From positions 62,001 to 126,000 of the forward strand of contig NZ_CP114786.1 in NCBI RefSeq assembly GCF_027359675.1: a DNA stretch of 64,000 nt, read 5' to 3'. The notes beneath the pieces are model-generated. The model worked only from the letters and a program-made list of their open reading frames with translations, ran no database searches and was not told the origin of the DNA. The DNA is from Roseibium sp. Sym1 (GTDB lineage Bacteria; Pseudomonadota; Alphaproteobacteria; Rhizobiales; Stappiaceae). A program made the position numbers and the translations under genes. This document shows, in pieces, positions 9,672 through 19,277 of the stretch. The first letter of the stretch is position 1. Each line of letters starts with the position of its first letter.

Positions 9672-11612
9672 CTACCAGCCGCCACCGCCGCCGCCGCCAC
9701 CACCGCCACCGGACGAGCCGCCTCCGGAGGACCCGGAACTGGAGGATTTCGGGATCGGAACGGACGACTGGAACGACCCGGCCATTGCACTGGCGGTTTT
9801 CCCAAGGCTGTCCGACACGTGCCGGGCATCGAAACTGCGGTTGGAATACCAGTTCGGATGGTAACTTGCCGCCGCCGCGGCTCCGGCCGCGGTTGCCAAC
9901 CAGCCTTCGAAGGCCTTGGCCCAGGGCTTTTCAACATCCAGGGCGACCGCATAGGGCAGCAATTCCTCGAAGTGCTGCGTGCTCATGTCCGGCGCTTCCG
10001 TCATGTTGAGCCGGTCCTTCTCGGCAACGGACAGGTAGAGCTTCAGACCCTCGATCTCGTCCATCGCCTCACGGCCGAGGGCCGTCGGCGCACCGATGAA
10101 CATGAAGGCCAGAAGATTCGCGGCAACCAGCCCGACAACGATCACCGGCACGGCCGGGAGCGTCTCCAGGCCGCCGGTGGCCAGCCCGGCCAGCTGGGCA
10201 GCGCCAAACATTGCAAGCCCGACGACCGCAAACACAACACCGATGCGCAGTTTCAGATTGCCGATCGGGATGAAAGCCAGCCCGAAGGCCGTCGGGAACA
10301 CCGTTGCGAACACCGACAGGAACAGGAACAGGATCATGAATTCCTGCTCGCCCTTGGACGTCGGCACCAGAAAGAAGAGGGCGACAAGCGTTGCCAGGCT
10401 CATCAGGACCCCGGCCGGCAGGTAGGTCCAGTTGCTCTTGAAGAACACGTTGCGGTTTTCCTGCTCGATCGCGCCCGTGAACCTGCTGCCGAGGGACTTG
10501 ATCGACATGCCGTTCGCCTTGTTCAGCGTCAGCGGACTGCCCCGCGCCATCAGCCAGGTTTCCAGCGCGGCTTCCCCTTTCGGCAGACCGAATCCCGGCA
10601 CGTGGTCTTCCCGGCCTTCCCGGTCGAGCGTCAACATCATGTCGCCGTCATTGTCTTCCAGCCGCAGCCGTCTCTTGACCGCAAGATTGAGGCATGCCGC
10701 CGACAGGGCCACCCAGCCGCCGTCGCCGAAACCGCGGTTGACGATGTACCGGGAAAGCGCCGGCGAAATGCGCGCTGGCGGCTTGAACCGCGGAAAGATG
10801 ACGCCTTTCGCCGGGTCCCTGCCCACCTTGAACCAGGCGAACAGATAATAGAGCGCCACCAGAAGCAGGCCGCCGCCGCCAATGAGTTCGGACCTGTAGT
10901 CGCTCAGGAAGTATTGCATCTGCTGCGCGCTTGAGGGCCTGGAGACGGCGCCGACAGGCATGCTGACGACAACCGTCAGCCCTTCCCGGACCGACAAGGG
11001 GTGCGTGGTGGCGAAAACCACTTCGGACCCGCCGTTTTCCGCCTTGGCGGTGTAGTTCTGGCCGGTCGCTCCGAAGGGACCGGTATAGGCCGACCACTCC
11101 GTTGCCTTTACGCCCTCCGGCAACCTCACCCGTGCGACAGCCTCGTCGATCGGAAAGTTCCACTCGTTGCCGGTGACGTTCCAATAGACCTCGTCGTGAT
11201 CGTCAAAGAACCTTACCTGCCGGTCCGTCCGGTACTTGATGGTGTAGGTGTAGACGCCGGGCTGCAGGAAGACGCTTTCCTCACCGATGTAGATCCGGAT
11301 GCCGGCACCGTTCTGCCGGGCAAAGTTGGGTGCCGGCTGCCCGTCCTGCAGGACCGACAGCAGCTCGAAACCGACCCGGTAAACCCGGCCGTTCGCGCCT
11401 TCCGCCGTCAGCGGGATGTCCCGGAAGATGCCGCGCTTGATCTGGGCTCCTTCCGCGCGCACCCGGATCGTTTCCGTCACGGTCAGTGTTCCGTTGCTGT
11501 CGACATCGATATCGGACGCAAAGGAAAGGATCCGTTCGTCGGCCTGGACACCCAGTCCTGCGAACACCAGAAAAAGAGCGGCAAGGCAGGCTGATGCGAA
11601 CTGTTTGAGCAT
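9672..11612 (-). CDS. DUF2207 membrane protein with Gly-rich tail
   Basis: 646-aa predicted exported membrane protein of the DUF2207 family; biochemical function unknown. The N-terminus is a signal peptide (hydrophobic [15 protein letters not shown], cut before DERI). The N-terminal third (to about residue 230) is the extracytoplasmic DUF2207 domain. One transmembrane helix near 240 and four clustered near 380-520 follow. The C-terminus ends in a Ser/Gly run closing with GGW, often seen in this family. It starts 14 bp after the lemA-like gene, and such pairing with LemA is common, suggesting one envelope-associated unit. Confidence 0.85.
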   Translation of the reverse strand: MLKQFASACLAALFLVFAGLGVQADERILSFASDIDVDSNGTLTVTETIRVRAEGAQIKRGIFRDIPLTAEGANGRVYRVGFELLSVLQDGQPAPNFARQNGAGIRIYIGEESVFLQPGVYTYTIKYRTDRQVRFFDDHDEVYWNVTGNEWNFPIDEAVARVRLPEGVKATEWSAYTGPFGATGQNYTAKAENGGSEVVFATTHPLSVREGLTVVVSMPVGAVSRPSSAQQMQYFLSDYRSELIGGGGLLLVALYYLFAWFKVGRDPAKGVIFPRFKPPARISPALSRYIVNRGFGDGGWVALSAACLNLAVKRRLRLEDNDGDMMLTLDREGREDHVPGFGLPKGEAALETWLMARGSPLTLNKANGMSIKSLGSRFTGAIEQENRNVFFKSNWTYLPAGVLMSLATLVALFFLVPTSKGEQEFMILFLFLSVFATVFPTAFGLAFIPIGNLKLRIGVVFAVVGLAMFGAAQLAGLATGGLETLPAVPVIVVGLVAANLLAFMFIGAPTALGREAMDEIEGLKLYLSVAEKDRLNMTEAPDMSTQHFEELLPYAVALDVEKPWAKAFEGWLATAAGAAAAASYHPNWYSNRSFDARHVSDSLGKTASAMAGSFQSSVPIPKSSSSGSSGGGSSGGGGGGGGGGGW

Positions 11613-11626
11613 CCCGTCGGTCTCCC

Positions 11627-12181
11627 TCAGAATTTCACGTTCGGCACGGCCCGGTCGGCCTCGTCCTCGATCTCGAAATATTCCGCTTTCTCGAACTTGA
11701 ACTGGCTGGCAATCAGGTTGGAGGGGAAACTCTCGACCGCAACGTTCAGGTTGCGCACCGCGCCGTTGTAATACCGGCGGGCCATCTGGATGGCGTTTTC
11801 GATCTCGTCGAGGGACTGGTGCAGGTCGGAGAAGTTCTGGCTGGCTTTCAGGTCCGGATAGTCCTCGGCAACGGCGAACAGCCGGCCCAGCGCCTGCGAC
11901 AGCATGCCTTCCACCCTGGCACGGCCGGCGACATCGTCCTGAGGCAGGGCACCGACTTCCGCCCGAAGCTCGGTGACCGATTTCAGCGTCTCGTTTTCGT
12001 GGGAGGTGTAGCCCTTGACGGTTTCGACCAGGTTCGGGATCAGGTTGGCCCGGCGCTTCAGCTGGACATCGATGCCGCTCCAGCCCTCCTCGACCATCTG
12101 CCGTTTCCTGACGAGAGCATTGTAGAGAATGATCGCAAAGACGCTGAGCGCGATCAGGAGCGCGAGAAAAAACCAGGCCAT
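11627..12181 (-). CDS. lemA: LemA family protein
   Basis: 184-aa protein with one N-terminal transmembrane helix ([17 protein letters not shown]) followed by the LemA alpha-helical bundle, including [20 protein letters not shown] and [12 protein letters not shown]. Molecular role is not established for the family. The ATG at 12179-12181 is chosen because TTGGAGG lies 8 nt upstream; the in-frame TTG at 12196 overlaps that ribosome site. It precedes the DUF2207 gene by 14 bp. Confidence 0.92.
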   Translation of the reverse strand: MAWFFLALLIALSVFAIILYNALVRKRQMVEEGWSGIDVQLKRRANLIPNLVETVKGYTSHENETLKSVTELRAEVGALPQDDVAGRARVEGMLSQALGRLFAVAEDYPDLKASQNFSDLHQSLDEIENAIQMARRYYNGAVRNLNVAVESFPSNLIASQFKFEKAEYFEIEDEADRAVPNVKF

Positions 12182-12337
12182 CGGGGAAACCTCCAAGAAA
12201 TCAGGCTCTGGAAGCTAGCCGCCGGGAGCGCGATTGTCATCCCGCCGAAACCGTCTCAAACGTATCAGGTCTGTATCAAACGCCATTCTGTGCCGCAGAA
12301 CACATTTTTGTGCCGGCAGTTCCAGGAAGCGTGGATA

Positions 12338-13306
12338 TCATTCCGCTGCCTGGTTGTGGTAGCCGACGCCGCCGGCCTCGGTCTCCAGGAAGGCTGCGCC
12401 GCAGGCTTTGGCCAGCTCGCGCACGCGCAGAATGTAGCTCTGGCGCTCGGTGACCGAAATCACGCCGCGGGCATCAAGCAGGTTGAACGCGTGGCTGGCC
12501 TTGATGCACTGGTCATAGGCCGGCAGCACCACCTGGTGCACATTGGCGCCGTTGTCGTCCCGCGCCCTGGCACCGGCCTCCAGAAGCGACCGGCATTCGG
12601 CCTCGGCATCCTTGAAGTGACGGAACAGCATGTCCGTGTCCGCGTGCTCGAAATTGTGCCTGGAATATTCCTGCTCTGCCTGCAGGAAGACGTCGCCATA
12701 GGTGACCTTGTCGGCCCCGTCCATGCCGTTGTAGTTCAGGTCATAAACGTTATCGACGCCCTGGATATACATGGCCAGCCGTTCCAGGCCGTAGGTCAGT
12801 TCCCCGGAGACCGGCGAACATTCGAACCCGGCCACCTGCTGAAAGTATGTGAACTGGGACACTTCCATGCCGTCGCACCAGCATTCCCAGCCAAGGCCCC
12901 AGGCGCCCAGCGTCGGGCTTTCCCAGTCATCCTCGACAAAGCGGATGTCATGCACCTTCGGGTCGAGGCCGATGGCGTAGAGCGAGTTCAGGTACAGCTC
13001 CTGCAGGTTCGCCGGAGACGGCTTCAGGATCACCTGGAACTGGTAATAGTGCTGCAGCCGGTTCGGATTCTCGCCGTAGCGGCCGTCTGTCGGGCGGCGG
13101 GACGGCTGCACATAGGCGGCCTTCCACGGGCGCGGCCCGAGGGAGCGCAAGGTCGTCGCCGGGTGAAAGGTGCCTGCGCCGACTTCCATGTCATAGGGCT
13201 GCAGAACCACGCAGCCCTGGTCCGCCCAGAAGCGCTGCAGGGTCAGGATCAGGCCTTGAAAGGAGTTTTCCGGACGCATATGCGCCGGCAGGGTTTCAGT
13301 CGACAT
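12338..13306 (-). CDS. glyQ: glycyl-tRNA synthetase alpha subunit
   Basis: Catalytic class II aminoacyl-tRNA synthetase chain that activates glycine and pairs with GlyS. 322 aa, slightly longer than many homologues. Diagnostic stretches: [61 protein letters not shown] and [19 protein letters not shown], each read here in shorter pieces at residues 16-45, 63-95 and 121-139. The start ATG is at 13304-13306. About 156 bp separate it from the downstream LemA gene. Confidence 0.96.
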   Translation of the reverse strand: MSTETLPAHMRPENSFQGLILTLQRFWADQGCVVLQPYDMEVGAGTFHPATTLRSLGPRPWKAAYVQPSRRPTDGRYGENPNRLQHYYQFQVILKPSPANLQELYLNSLYAIGLDPKVHDIRFVEDDWESPTLGAWGLGWECWCDGMEVSQFTYFQQVAGFECSPVSGELTYGLERLAMYIQGVDNVYDLNYNGMDGADKVTYGDVFLQAEQEYSRHNFEHADTDMLFRHFKDAEAECRSLLEAGARARDDNGANVHQVVLPAYDQCIKASHAFNLLDARGVISVTERQSYILRVRELAKACGAAFLETEAGGVGYHNQAAE

Positions 13307-13837
13307 GGGGTGTTCCGCGAAAATGGCTGGTTCCGGCGGCGACAGGTGCCACGATGCGGAGGGAAGGTCAAGGTGGCGGGTGGGAAATGTCTTTCGACTG
13401 CTCCCTCGTCATTTTTCGTCACAAAGCAATCGCATTTGTCCGGCACCCCACTTTCAGACAGCAAAGTTACCTCTCCCTTGGGGAGAGGTCGGACCGAAGG
13501 TCCGGGTGAGGGGGCAAAGCTTTCCGTATCCTTAAAGCGTTTGCCCCCTCACCCCAGCCCTCTCCCAACGGGAGAGGGAGAAAAGCTTTGCCCACTGCAG
13601 GTGCACTGCCTTCGATGACGAGGGAGACACTTTCAACAAATCCGGTCCTAGCATTTGCATTGACGAGCCTGCCCGTTCCGGATACCAAATTCCCCGGCCC
13701 CGGATTGCCCGCCGCTCGCAGACGCTACCGTCCTGGTGAAAGTCCGGCTGAAACGACTTTCTGTTTCCCCGACGCATTTCGCGCTGGTGGCAATGCGAGC
13801 CCCTCCTCAAAATCGAAATGCCCATCTGGAGCGCAGA
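13307..13837. other. intergenic region glyQ / MATE gene
   Basis: 531 bp without a convincing gene. Apart from the palindromic repeat at 13470-13578 it should hold the divergent promoters of glyQ and the MATE exporter, but I saw no clear consensus boxes. The in-frame upstream extension of the MATE ORF (13736-13837) reads through low-quality sequence and is not counted as coding. Confidence 0.5.
13470..13578. repeat. composite palindromic intergenic repeat
   Basis: A cluster of inverted repeats: CCTCTCCC-TTG-GGGAGAGG (13470-13488), GGACC-GAA-GGTCC (13491-13503), a 15-bp arm GGGTGAGGGGGCAAA (13504-13518) matched by its complement at 13540-13554, and CCCTCTCCC-AAC-GGGAGAGGG (13558-13578). The outer palindromes are near copies of each other. 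The form is that of REP/RIME-type intergenic repeats common in rhizobial genomes; only one copy is present in this window. Confidence 0.75.
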
Positions 13838-15229
13838 ATGTCCAAGGACACCTCCCGGGCGAATTCCTTCACCCATGGACCAATCGGTCCGACCCTTTTG
13901 AAGACCGCCCTGCCGATCGTGCTTGTCATGAGCATGAACGGACTTCTCACGGTCGCCGACGCCGTCTTTCTCGGGATCTATGTCGGCCCGGACGCACTCA
14001 GCGCGGTCACTCTCATGTTTCCCGCCTACATGCTTCTGGCCGCCCTGGCGACGCTGGTTTCCAGCGGCATGTCGAGCCTGCTCGCCCGGCACCTGGGCGG
14101 TGGCCGCATGGACGAGGCCCGCGCGGTCTTTGCCGGAGCTCACGGACTGGCACTGACCGCCGGTATCCTCCTGATCGTGCTTCTGCTCGGCATTGGCCGG
14201 ACGGCAACACAGGTGGCGGCCGACGGATCGGCCGAGATCGCCGCCATGAGTTACGTCTACCTGGCAATCACCATCGGATTCTCGCCCCTGATGTTCGTGC
14301 TGGCGGTCAATTCCGACGCCCTTCGCAACGAAGGCCATGTCATGATGATGGCCGGGCTCAGCCTGTCCGTGTCGCTGGCCAACCTGGCGCTGAACTACGT
14401 GCTGATCGTCCTTCTCGATCTCGGCGTGGCCGGCAGTGCGCTCGGGACGGTGCTGGCGCAGGCGCTCGCGCTTGTCTTTGTTGTCGGCTACCGGCTGAGT
14501 GGCCGCACGACAATCGGCCCGAGGGATGTTTTTGCACAGCCGCTGACATCGGACTGGCCCGGCATCCTGTCACTCGGCGCGCCGCAGAGCCTGAGTTTCA
14601 TCGGCATCGCGCTCGGGGCATCGGCAACCATCACCGTTCTGCAACGGTTCGGCGCCGAAGGTTACGAGACCACGGTGGCCGCCTTCGGCGTGACCACAAG
14701 GATCATGACCTTTGCCTATCTGCCGCTGCTCGGTCTTTCCATGGCTTTCCAGACGATGGTCGGCAACAATGCAGGCGCATTGTTGTGGCAGCGCTCGGAT
14801 GCCACGCTTCGCCTCGGACTCGGGCTCGCCTTTCTCTACTGCCTTGCGCTGGAAGCCGGGCTGACATTCGCCGCGCCATGGATCGGCCGCGCCTTTGTCG
14901 ATGACCCCGTGGTCATCGGCGAGATCGGCCGTATCCTGCCGGTGATGGTGGCGATGTATTTCGCCGCAGGGCCGCTCATGGTGGTGGCGACCTATTTCCA
15001 GGCGCTCGGGGACGCCCGCCGTGCGGCGCTGCTCAGCCTGGTGAAGCCCTATGCGTTCTTCCTGCCGTTGCTGTTCGTGTTGCCGCTCGGCTTCGGTGAA
15101 CCGGGTATCTGGCTGTCCGGTCCCGTGGCGGAAGGCCTGCTTGTCCTGTTGACCGCTGCCGTGTTGGCGGGAGCCGCGCGGAGCGGGTCGGCACGCTGGG
15201 GCCTGTTCCGGGCGCAAGTCTCGGCCTGA
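13838..15229 (+). CDS. MATE family efflux transporter
   Basis: 463-aa, 12-helix multidrug/toxin exporter of the MATE superfamily that uses a Na+ or H+ gradient. The start ATG 13838 (MSKDTSRANSFTHGPIGPTL) is preceded by CTGGAGC; the common family opening GPIGPTLLKTALPIV follows at once. LSSLLARHLGGG-like sequence (MSSLLARHLGGGRMDEA) marks the first repeat and GAPQSLSFIGIALG the second. Substrate unknown. A GC-rich hairpin lies just after the stop. Confidence 0.9.
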   Translation: MSKDTSRANSFTHGPIGPTLLKTALPIVLVMSMNGLLTVADAVFLGIYVGPDALSAVTLMFPAYMLLAALATLVSSGMSSLLARHLGGGRMDEARAVFAGAHGLALTAGILLIVLLLGIGRTATQVAADGSAEIAAMSYVYLAITIGFSPLMFVLAVNSDALRNEGHVMMMAGLSLSVSLANLALNYVLIVLLDLGVAGSALGTVLAQALALVFVVGYRLSGRTTIGPRDVFAQPLTSDWPGILSLGAPQSLSFIGIALGASATITVLQRFGAEGYETTVAAFGVTTRIMTFAYLPLLGLSMAFQTMVGNNAGALLWQRSDATLRLGLGLAFLYCLALEAGLTFAAPWIGRAFVDDPVVIGEIGRILPVMVAMYFAAGPLMVVATYFQALGDARRAALLSLVKPYAFFLPLLFVLPLGFGEPGIWLSGPVAEGLLVLLTAAVLAGAARSGSARWGLFRAQVSA

Positions 15230-15243
15230 TGAGGAAATGTGGC

Positions 15244-15270
15244 GGGCGGGACACCCTTCCCGCCCCTTTC
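15244..15270 (+). terminator. probable terminator after MATE gene
   Basis: GGGCGGG (15244-15250), 8-nt loop, CCCGCCC (15259-15265), then C and TTTC. The T tract is short, so efficiency is uncertain; it lies between convergent genes. Confidence 0.5.
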
Positions 15271-15278
15271 AAGAGGTA

Positions 15279-15464
15279 TCAGGCCTGCGGGCGGTATTTG
15301 CCGGTGTCCGGATCCAGAACCAGTTTCGGGCCCCGGCCATTCGGGTCGGCATTGGCAGCGGCCCTGGATATCCGGTTCTCGACCTCGGCCATCTTGCGCT
15401 TGACACGGCGCACGATCCAGTAGCCTCCAACGGCCAGCGCGGCCATGCCTATCAGTTCGGTCAT
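15279..15464 (-). CDS. small single-pass membrane protein
   Basis: 61-aa protein of unknown function. The ATG at 15462-15464 has AAGGGGAAG upstream. A hydrophobic N-terminal helix (LIGMAALAVGGYWIVR) is followed by a basic, charged tail (RRVKRKMAEVENRI) and a C-terminal part ending LVLDPDTGKYRPQA. It lies 46 bp downstream of the S49 peptidase gene on the same strand, so the two may be cotranscribed. Confidence 0.7.
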   Translation of the reverse strand: MTELIGMAALAVGGYWIVRRVKRKMAEVENRISRAAANADPNGRGPKLVLDPDTGKYRPQA

Positions 15465-15510
15465 GTTCTTCCCCTTCACTGCCCGATTGTCACACGGGCA
15501 ATATGCCTTT

Positions 15511-16368
15511 TTAAAGGCCGTAGCGCGCCCACAATGCCCGCTCCTCCACCGACGATATCAGCTCGCCGCCAAGTCCCTCGACCAGTCTGCCATGGTCCAG
15601 ACCGACCCCGACCCCACCCTTGCGGCCGAACAGGCCGCGCGGCGCGGAAATCAGTTTCGGCTCGGTCTTTTCGCCATAGCGCTCCTTCAGGACACCACGC
15701 AGATCGCCGATGGCATCCACCAGGCCCAGCTGGATCGCGGTCCGGCCCGTCCAGAACTTGCCTGTAAACAGGTCCGGGTCCTCGGCAAGCACGTCGCCGC
15801 GGCGGGATTTCACCAGATCGATGAAGGTCTCGTGAATGTCCTGCTGGAGACCTTTCAGGTATTCGATGTCCTCTTCCACTTCCGGCTGGAACGGATCGAG
15901 AATGACCTTCTTCTCACCTGCCGTGTAGACCCGGCGGTCGACACCGATCTTCTTGATCATCTCCGTGAAGCCGAAACCGGCCGCGACCACGCCGATGGAG
16001 CCGACGATAGAGGACGGATCGACAAAGATCTCGTCACCGGCAACCGCGATCATGTAGCCGCCGCTGGCGGCGACATCCTCGACAAAGACGAGAACGTCCT
16101 TTTCCTTCTCTTTTGCAAGATCACGGATACGCTTGAAGATCAGTCGCGACTGGACGGGCGACCCGCCGGGCGAATTGATGATCAGCGCGACGGCCGGCGC
16201 TTTTTTTACCGAGAAGGCCTTTTCGAGAGGAATGGCCGCGGTGGACAGGGACAGAGCCGACTTGATTGGGCCCCCACCGCCGATAGCGCCTTGCAGCCGC
16301 ACGACCGGAATGATGGTCTTGTCGTTGCGAAACGGTTTGGGAAGATAGCTGCGAAGAGTGGAAAGCAC
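15511..16368 (-). CDS. S49 family peptidase (SppA/SohB-like)
   Basis: 285-aa serine peptidase related to signal peptide peptidase, expected to degrade membrane-derived peptides. The ClpP-like fold motifs are visible: ALIINSPGGSPVQS, then VEDVAASGGYMIAVAGDEIFVDPSSIVGSIGV with the catalytic serine expected in ASGGY. LFTGKFWTGRTAIQLGLVDAIG follows. Unlike E. coli SppA it is a single-domain form and has no evident N-terminal membrane helix, so localisation is uncertain. The start is GTG (16366-16368), with AGGG upstream. Confidence 0.9.
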   Translation of the reverse strand: MLSTLRSYLPKPFRNDKTIIPVVRLQGAIGGGGPIKSALSLSTAAIPLEKAFSVKKAPAVALIINSPGGSPVQSRLIFKRIRDLAKEKEKDVLVFVEDVAASGGYMIAVAGDEIFVDPSSIVGSIGVVAAGFGFTEMIKKIGVDRRVYTAGEKKVILDPFQPEVEEDIEYLKGLQQDIHETFIDLVKSRRGDVLAEDPDLFTGKFWTGRTAIQLGLVDAIGDLRGVLKERYGEKTEPKLISAPRGLFGRKGGVGVGLDHGRLVEGLGGELISSVEERALWARYGL

Positions 16369-16559
16369 GCGGAAAAGCCCTGAAAGAGTTTACAATCTCG
16401 GTTCGATATATGTATCGCGGCCCGGATTTGAAAGGCTCCGACCCAAGACTTTTGGCAAAGCGTTTCACAGCCCGCGCGCCAGCTGCCGTCCGCCGTTCCC
16501 GACCGGCCGGACAACCGGGCATGGACAGCGATTGAAACGAGGCCATGCCACGCCGGACT

Positions 16560-17165
16560 TCAGGAGCCGAAGGCGCTGATCTTCTTTTTGGGGCCGCGCT
16601 TGGGTTTCGCCCTGGTTTCCTCTTCCAGAGCCTTCAGCAGCTGTTCCGTCTTCGGCTCCGGTTCGGGCTCGAACGGCCATTGCAGCCGCACACCGGCCTG
16701 GCCCTGCCTGCGCCAGACGATCGTACCGTTGATCGGCAGATCGAGGCCGGGAATGGAGATCTCGATCTCATTCGGCAGACGTTCGAGCGCATCGCCTTCG
16801 AGGCGGCAACCGGACTTGCTGGCATCGACGACACGGCACTTCATCGTTATCGGGTGCGTCTTGCCGCAGATGACCGCCGTGATCCAGACCGGACGGCGGA
16901 TCTCCTCACGCTTTTCGCCCGGCTCTTCCCGCTTGAACTGAAACGACAGCTGCGCTTCCTGGTCTCCATAGGCGACCACCGTTCCGCGAATGAGCTTGTT
17001 GAAACCGGCAATCCTGAGCCCGACCTCCTCCTTGAGCAGGTCAACCTTGTCGGAAGCGATCCAGCACCCTTCTTCGGTCAGGTCGTAGACAACAGCCTCG
17101 AAACAAGACATGTCCGCCAGATCGACGACCAGCGCCGCAATGCTGTTGTCCGTGTCTATAGCCAT
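16560..17165 (-). CDS. PilZ domain protein, downstream copy of a tandem pair
   Basis: About 201 aa from the ATG at 17163-17165. The C-terminal half is a PilZ domain with the c-di-GMP-type motifs RxxxR (REEIRRPVW) and DxSxxG (DASKSGCRL). The N-terminal half (VVYDLTEEGCWIAS, then VGLRIAGFNKLIRGTV) looks like a second, degenerate PilZ-type barrel. The tail is basic (AKPKRGPKKK). It is paralogous to the next gene upstream (17314-17952): the segments LRIAGF and IPGLDLP-NG-IVWR recur in both. No strong Shine-Dalgarno was seen, so the start could differ; the open frame continues to 17492. Confidence 0.8.
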   Translation of the reverse strand: MAIDTDNSIAALVVDLADMSCFEAVVYDLTEEGCWIASDKVDLLKEEVGLRIAGFNKLIRGTVVAYGDQEAQLSFQFKREEPGEKREEIRRPVWITAVICGKTHPITMKCRVVDASKSGCRLEGDALERLPNEIEISIPGLDLPINGTIVWRRQGQAGVRLQWPFEPEPEPKTEQLLKALEEETRAKPKRGPKKKISAFGS

Positions 17166-17313
17166 GACACAAGTGCTCGCGTCGTTCCCAAAAGTCCTGA
17201 AACGGATCTTACGACCGGATTCTGAAATCCCGGTTAAGCCACGGCGCCCTCTCCTCTTCACCTGCGCCGGGCTGGACTGGGCGGTCATACCACGCTTGCG
17301 GGAAGATCGCGCC

Positions 17314-17952
17314 TCAGCCGGTGTCCCGGTTGCGCCTGACGCCAAATCCCGAGGAGTCCGCCTTGCGCCCTGACTTGGCACCGGCTTTTTCGGCGAGGCC
17401 GGGTGGCCGGATACGCTCCTGCCCCTTTCGAGCGCCGCGTGCGAACTGCCACAAGAGCCTGACGCCGGCCAATCCTTCGGCGCGCCAGACAATCCTGCCG
17501 TTCACCGGAAGATCCAGCCCCGGGATCTGGAGTTGAATATCGGCCGGCAAGCCCTGAAGCTTCAGACTTGAAAGCCGGCATCCGGACGGACTTGCATCTA
17601 TGATTTCGCAGCTGAACCCTTCCTGGCTCGTCTTGCCGCTCACAAAAGCCGGAATGGACACCTTGCGACGCCGTTCGCTCCGCTTTTCACTCGTCTCGCT
17701 GTCGGCAAACTCGTAGTGCACGGCAATGTCACCGGCACCGATCCCGGATATGCGTGCCTTGACCATCTGCTCGAAACCGGCGATCCGCAGACCGAGCGTC
17801 TTTCCGATTTCCTTGTGCCTGGTGGACTGAATTCGGCAGCCGGTCTGACTGAACTCCGAGGCGGACGTCTCCTCGCAGGCCAGTGTGTCGAAGTCCAGGA
17901 CCAGGATGTGCAACACGGCACCTTCTGGGATTTTCATTTCCGGTTCGGTCAA
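17314..17952 (-). CDS. PilZ domain protein, upstream copy of a tandem pair
   Basis: 212 aa if the TTG at 17950-17952 is used, which is preceded by a GGGGGG tract at suitable distance; the in-frame ATG at 17935-17937 is the alternative. The C-terminal half holds RRRKV and DASPSGCRL, matching the RxxxR and DxSxxG c-di-GMP-binding motifs. The N-terminal half has EFSQTGCRI followed by LGLRIAGFEQMVKARI, like its neighbour. It probably acts as a cytoplasmic c-di-GMP effector, but its target is not known. It lies 148 bp upstream of its paralogue, same strand. Confidence 0.8.
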   Translation of the reverse strand: MTEPEMKIPEGAVLHILVLDFDTLACEETSASEFSQTGCRIQSTRHKEIGKTLGLRIAGFEQMVKARISGIGAGDIAVHYEFADSETSEKRSERRRKVSIPAFVSGKTSQEGFSCEIIDASPSGCRLSSLKLQGLPADIQLQIPGLDLPVNGRIVWRAEGLAGVRLLWQFARGARKGQERIRPPGLAEKAGAKSGRKADSSGFGVRRNRDTG

Positions 17953-18192
17953 GTCGCGCCCCCCGACGCTCGGCGTGGCACTCCTCCATGGCGACGAAAT
18001 CCGAATTCGTGCGCTTGCGATAGACCACGCCTAAATCAATGCAAATCAAATTATCGACAGCACAGGGTCAAAACAAGTTAAACGAAGGTCGATTTCTCCC
18101 CAATACAAAACGCCCGAGAAGAAATAATGAAACTTTTTCATGAACTATGTTAACAACAATTCGCAACAATAGGTAAAATTACAACCCGAATC
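17953..18192. other. AT-rich intergenic region PilZ pair / udg
   Basis: 240 bp, distinctly AT-rich from 18030 to 18190. It should carry the promoter for the PilZ pair. I saw no clear operator or terminator. Confidence 0.4.
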
Positions 18193-19092
18193 TCAATCAA
18201 GGGTTTTGTCGGCGAGCCTGTTCCGGATGCTGAGAAAGTCGCGCCAGGACAGGCGTTTCTCCAGCGGACTGCGCAGGAGATAAGCCGGATGATAGGTCGC
18301 AATGGCCGCAATTTCCTTGCCGCCGCCCGGATACGTCATCCAGCGCCCGCGCATCTTGCGAATGCCGTCCTGCACCCCGAGCAGGGTCTTCGCAGAGGCC
18401 GCCCCCAGGAACACCAGGACATCCGGATTGACCAGTTCGATCTGCCTGACGATGAAAGGCTTGCAGATTTCGGTTTCCTGCGGCGTCGGTGTCCTGTTTC
18501 CCGGCGGACGCCAGGGCACCACATTGGCGATATAGGCCGACGACCGGTCGAGGCCGATCGCGCCAAGCATCCGGTCGAGCAGCTGTCCGGACCGGCCGAC
18601 AAAAGGTTTGCCCTGCAGGTCCTCGTCCCGTCCCGGTGCCTCGCCGACAAACATCAGCCGGGCTTCCGGATTGCCGTCGGCAAAGACCAGTTTCTTGGCC
18701 GTCAGCTTGAGATTGCAGCCCTCGAAGGCCGCCAGGCAGGCCTGCAAGTCGTCAAGCGACGCCGCGCGTGCCGCAAGGTCGCGGGCCATGGCGATGGCCT
18801 CTCCGTCCGGCAGGACAGCCGGGTGACTGCTATCGGATGCCGGGGAATGAGGCGCAGCCGGAGGCAGGCCCGGAACAGGCTGCGACCGGACCGCGCCCGG
18901 ACCCGGAGACACCGCGATAGGAGCTGCGGGCGAAGTTGCCTGCATCCGTGCCTGGTTGCGCTGTTCGGCCTGCTGCCGGGTGAGCGCGAACCAGTCGACT
19001 GGGTCTTCGCCCGGAAAACAGTCCACGCCCGCACTGGCATAGAAATCCAGCAGGGCTTCGATCTGGCGCGGGTCGTCTGGAAAATGCTGCAA
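18193..19092 (-). CDS. udg: uracil-DNA glycosylase, family 4-like
   Basis: 299-aa base-excision repair enzyme that removes uracil from DNA. The start is taken as the TTG at 19090-19092 because GGAGG lies 7 nt upstream; the open frame extends to 19218 without support. Motifs: LMFVGEAPGRDEDLQGKPFVG with LLDRMLGAIGL (uracil pocket and water-activating loop), NVVPWRPPGNRTPTPQE, and ATYHPAYLLR at the C-terminus. Residues 30-130 are a Pro/Ala-rich linker. The usual paired cysteines at the iron-sulfur site appear incomplete (EGCNLK, with the first Cys displaced), so cluster binding is uncertain. Confidence 0.88.
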   Translation of the reverse strand: MQHFPDDPRQIEALLDFYASAGVDCFPGEDPVDWFALTRQQAEQRNQARMQATSPAAPIAVSPGPGAVRSQPVPGLPPAAPHSPASDSSHPAVLPDGEAIAMARDLAARAASLDDLQACLAAFEGCNLKLTAKKLVFADGNPEARLMFVGEAPGRDEDLQGKPFVGRSGQLLDRMLGAIGLDRSSAYIANVVPWRPPGNRTPTPQETEICKPFIVRQIELVNPDVLVFLGAASAKTLLGVQDGIRKMRGRWMTYPGGGKEIAAIATYHPAYLLRSPLEKRLSWRDFLSIRNRLADKTLD

Positions 19093-19224
19093 GAAAGGAC
19101 CTCCGGCGCGGAGTTTACCCAGCCAGTGCCAGAGTACAAGCGCGGCGGCTTTGGCGATTGCACGTGCACCAGGGTTATCCAGCACCTGTTCACATTCGCC
19201 AACCCACGCGCGCCACAAATTACG

Positions 19225-19241
19225 CTTACGTAAACGTTAAG
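19225..19241. promoter_or_regulatory. LiuR-like operator upstream of etfD
   Basis: CTTACGTAAACGTTAAG has two ACGT cores in inverted arrangement. This resembles the TTACGT-NN-ACGTAA type site used by MerR-family LiuR regulators of branched-chain amino acid and acyl-CoA degradation, regulons that can include ETF genes. It sits 7 bp upstream of the putative -35 box. Assignment is inference. Confidence 0.45.
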
Positions 19242-19248
19242 TATCCTC

Positions 19249-19277
19249 TTGACGCCCTCCGTCTGCTTTGCTCTATC
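19249..19277 (+). promoter_or_regulatory. etfD: putative sigma-70 promoter of etfD
   Basis: TTGACG (19249-19254), 17-bp spacer, TCTATC (19272-19277). The -35 is near consensus and the -10 weaker. Orientation is toward the ETF-QO gene. Confidence 0.5.
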
